Part shown: piece after piece, positions 61,590-64,000 of the stretch
Layout: each line of letters begins with the position of its first letter
How positions within the stretch are numbered: position 1 is the stretch's first letter
NCBI GenBank assembly: GCA_910575075.1
Contig: CAJTCY010000010.1
Location: forward strand, 62,001 to 126,000
Direction: 5' to 3'
DNA length: 64,000 nt
DNA from: Lachnospiraceae bacterium
GTDB lineage: Bacteria > Bacillota > Clostridia > Lachnospirales > Lachnospiraceae
Notes under the pieces: model-generated
Seen by the model: only the letters and a program-made list of their open reading frames with translations
What the model was told of the DNA's origin: nothing
Databases searched by the model: none
Translations under genes and position numbers: made by a program

Positions 61590-63581
61590 ATGAAAAGTAA
61601 ATTGCTGGGAATTTTAGCTGTTCTGTGTGTATGGATGGTCTTTGCGCAGCCGGTAAAGGCAGAGTCATATCAGTACGACAGTGCAAAAAATACTTATACC
61701 ATTAAGGCGACAAGCGGTAATATTACAGATGCTGTAAATTCTGCATTAGATGCAATGAATACATCATCAGCAAATCAGGGGACTCTGGTGATAAAGCCGG
61801 GAACTTATAGTGTGAATCTGATTATGCTGGACAAATCCTATGTCACAATTAAGGCAAAGGGGGCAACCCTGAAATTTATGGGAAGCAGTATGAATGGACA
61901 GTATCTTATAAAATGTACCAATCGATCCACTACAGGAATCGTCATTGACGGGGGAACCTGGGATGGCAATAAGAAAGCATCTTACATATTCAATTTCAGC
62001 AGCAATAGCAGCCCCGCAAAGAAATTGACGGTTCAGAACTGTACCATGATGAACGCCAAAGATTCTAATATCCGCGTTGATGGGGGAAAAGAAATTGTTC
62101 TGGATAACATAACTTCTGCTGGCAGCAAATATGGAGTTGACATTAAGAGGTCTTCTGGCGTAACAGTAAAAGATTCTTCGGTATATTCCTGTGAGGCGGG
62201 AATTGACATGCGCAGCATGGTTGGAACAGAGAACATAATTGAAAACTGTAAAGTTTATAAATGTTCCAAGGTCGGGATGCAGATTAAAGACGCGCCTACT
62301 GTTGTCACAGCGAAAGGAGGAAGCTGCAATGACAACTATGCGGGGATTTCGCTGACGACAGGGGCAAAAATGAATCTGAGCGGGATTGACGTTTCCAATA
62401 ACAAGAGCAATGGCATCTCGCCGGTGGGAAGTAAAAAGAAGAGAACCATCCTCAATATCTCGGACAGCAGTTTTAATAATAATGGCAGACACGGTGTGGC
62501 GGCTGCCCTGTATGTGGAACTGACCGCTAAGAACAGCAAAATGAACGGTAATGCATCGAACGGGGTAATGATGCGTGACTACTGTACGTCTAAGGGATTG
62601 ACAAATCTGGTGACAAATTCCAACAAAGCCAATGGAATACTGATTAATGACGGCTCCTCCTGTAAATTAATTTCCGGGTGTACGGCATTGAAAAATAAAG
62701 CTAATGGTTTTATGCTTCAGGATATCACCGTGAAATTGGAAAGAATCAATGCGTCTGAAAACAAGAATTGCGGTGTCTATGTCTCTGCTAAATCAAAGAA
62801 AACGATAACAGTGAAAAACGCCGTAATGAAAAAGAATGCCAATAATGGTATGTATGTTTGTGATAAAGCAGGTTATATTGTGAGCGGTACCAAAATCCAG
62901 AATAATAAGAAGTCTGGCATTGACAGCAACGGTGGATTTATAAAGCTTAACGGAAAAGGAAATGTCATATCTGGGAATAAGAAATACGGTGTCTGCATGC
63001 GCGGTCTGAAAGGACAGAAGGGGGATCTGCGGATAACCAATGGAACAATTTCAGGAAATAAAAATGCAGGTGTATATTTCTATGGAAATGTAACAGGATT
63101 CTGTACCAAAGCAGTGATTAAGGGAAATCAGACAGGTATTACAGTGGCAGAAGGAGCCAGCGTAAGCAAAATCAATTCCAATACGATTAAGGACAATGCG
63201 CAGTTTGGGATTGCTGTCTACAAGAGTAAGAGCGGGAAAACTACCGCAATGAGTCAGTGTTCAGGAAATGCTCTCAGTAACCCTAAAGCATCGAATGAAA
63301 TTAAGTTCTGGCCGGGAACCAGAGTTCCGTCAAAGCTGAAAGTGACAGAGCCCTTGACAATAGATAAAAATGTGAAATCTGGAAAAAAGAAAGTTACAGG
63401 CAAAGTTACAGCCGGATATAAGGTTACAGTGACAGCGAATGGCAAAAAAATTAATGGAAAACAGGCGTCTTCCAATGGCGCTTATTCGGTAACAGTCCCC
63501 TCTCTGAAGTCTGGAAAAAATGTGGAGGTTACGATACTGGACAGTTATAGGAATAAAATATTTGCGGTAAAGAAACTGTAA
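61590..63581 (+). CDS. Secreted right-handed beta-helix repeat protein
   Basis: These 663 residues start with a signal peptide (KSKLLGILAVLCVWMVFAQP, likely cleaved after VKA), then many pectate-lyase-like turns with NNxxGI/NGV motifs (for example NSNKANGILINDGS, NKNCGVYVSAKS) between about residues 60 and 560. The C-terminal part is a lysine-rich Ig-like domain (KVTGKVTAGYKVTVTANGKK) that may bind the cell wall. Such helices act on or bind polysaccharides; no catalytic residues can be named. The gene starts 36 bases after the HAD gene with an AAGAGGTAGAG site, so it may be cotranscribed, though the link to Ter is unclear. Confidence 0.85.
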   Translation: MKSKLLGILAVLCVWMVFAQPVKAESYQYDSAKNTYTIKATSGNITDAVNSALDAMNTSSANQGTLVIKPGTYSVNLIMLDKSYVTIKAKGATLKFMGSSMNGQYLIKCTNRSTTGIVIDGGTWDGNKKASYIFNFSSNSSPAKKLTVQNCTMMNAKDSNIRVDGGKEIVLDNITSAGSKYGVDIKRSSGVTVKDSSVYSCEAGIDMRSMVGTENIIENCKVYKCSKVGMQIKDAPTVVTAKGGSCNDNYAGISLTTGAKMNLSGIDVSNNKSNGISPVGSKKKRTILNISDSSFNNNGRHGVAAALYVELTAKNSKMNGNASNGVMMRDYCTSKGLTNLVTNSNKANGILINDGSSCKLISGCTALKNKANGFMLQDITVKLERINASENKNCGVYVSAKSKKTITVKNAVMKKNANNGMYVCDKAGYIVSGTKIQNNKKSGIDSNGGFIKLNGKGNVISGNKKYGVCMRGLKGQKGDLRITNGTISGNKNAGVYFYGNVTGFCTKAVIKGNQTGITVAEGASVSKINSNTIKDNAQFGIAVYKSKSGKTTAMSQCSGNALSNPKASNEIKFWPGTRVPSKLKVTEPLTIDKNVKSGKKKVTGKVTAGYKVTVTANGKKINGKQASSNGAYSVTVPSLKSGKNVEVTILDSYRNKIFAVKKL

Positions 63582-63601
63582 CTTTGATAAGGATAAAAGC
63601 A

Positions 63602-64000
63602 ATGAACAGAGATCTTACAAAGGGACCAGTTATGAGGTCGATGCTGCTTTTTGCGTTTCCTATGATTTTGGGAAACCTTTTGCAGCAGTGTTATAATGTG
63701 GCGGATACGCTGATTGTGGGAAAATTTCTGGGCAGCAATGCTTTGGCTGCAGTAGGGTCATCATTTACGCTGATGACCTTTCTCACTTCTATTTTGCTGG
63801 GATTGTGTATGGGGAGCGGAGCGGTGTTTTCCATCCGGTTTGGACAGCAAGATGAGGAAGGGCTGAAAGAGAGCATCTGTGCGTCGTTCACGCTGATTGC
63901 AAGCCTTGCGGTTTTCCTGAATCTTCTGGCGTTTGCCTGCCTGGATGGAATACGGATTTTTCTTCAGGTGCCTGAGGAAGTGTGGCACTCTATGAGAAGT
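63602..64000 (+). CDS. MATE-family efflux transporter, N-terminal part (cut by window edge)
   Basis: The first 133 residues are present. MNRDLTKGPVMRSMLLFAFP and then NLLQQCYNVADTLIVGKFLG match the first two membrane segments of NorM/DinF-like multidrug and toxin extruders, which export cations with Na+ or H+ exchange. The frame is open to the end of the window; the usual length is about 450. The ribosome site AAGGATAAAAG precedes ATG 63602. Confidence 0.92.
   Translation, partial: MNRDLTKGPVMRSMLLFAFPMILGNLLQQCYNVADTLIVGKFLGSNALAAVGSSFTLMTFLTSILLGLCMGSGAVFSIRFGQQDEEGLKESICASFTLIASLAVFLNLLAFACLDGIRIFLQVPEEVWHSMRS

Overview
The window looks like chromosomal DNA of a gut-type Lachnospiraceae (Clostridia). 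Supporting signs are strong GGAGG ribosome sites, TTG and GTG starts, an FMN-riboswitch riboflavin operon with an ECF-type RibU, DUF5685/J-domain and YibE/F genes, and long surface proteins with bacterial Ig-like repeats. No rRNA, tRNA or CRISPR array was seen. Family names come from recognising the translated sequences by eye; no database was searched.

Region 1 (1-9.7 kb) is a degraded, AT-richer accessory strip. It holds a deleted AAA-ATPase/PD-(D/E)XK gene, an alkylation-damage repair cluster on the minus strand (AlkA glycosylase, stand-alone Ada N-domain, a monooxygenase stub, Ogt, MGMT-like), a truncated AraC gene, two transposase scraps, a frameshifted Mrr-type endonuclease, a cell-surface LRR scrap, an intact MarR-nitroreductase operon with a palindromic operator, and a DUF5131 gene. 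It ends in nested palindromic repeats. Region 2 (9.7-19.1 kb) is housekeeping: membrane protein, methyltransferase, Hsp33, glutamine-dependent NAD synthase, DUF5685, J-domain protein, flavodoxin, Gfo/Idh/MocA oxidoreductase, then a Wadjet JetD nuclease.

Region 3 (19.1-35.4 kb): a purine riboswitch with its own terminator precedes a 2433-residue secreted protein with a PHP-type metallohydrolase domain and seven Ig-like repeats. YibE/F follows, then the Wadjet genes jetA, jetB and jetC under clear promoters. The Wadjet set is thus split, with jetD about 9.5 kb upstream of jetA. Region 4 (35.4-43.1 kb): promoter, FMN riboswitch, terminator, ribU-ribD-ribE-ribBA-ribH, running by overlap into two genes of the tellurite-resistance-associated (Ter) biosynthetic module (PRTase_2/TRSP and PRTase_1/PELOTA), with a convergent C-C-bond lyase gene.

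Region 5 (43.3-50.0 kb) looks inserted: LicD, a candidate small RNA, a two-component system, four 11-bp direct repeats, and a lantibiotic/bacitracin-type ABC exporter with YxeA, followed by the 3' end of a group II intron. Region 6 (50.1-61.6 kb) resumes the Ter module: a YceG-like domain fused to a trypsin-like protease, a rhomboid protease, a YceG-family protein, TelA, three TerD paralogues, a P-type Ca2+ ATPase and a HAD phosphatase. A secreted beta-helix protein and the start of a MATE transporter end the window.

The most unusual items are the purine switch ahead of a giant secreted PHP protein, the riboflavin-to-Ter overlap, the Ter-domain/serine-protease fusion, and a roughly 280-bp palindromic element present in two copies.
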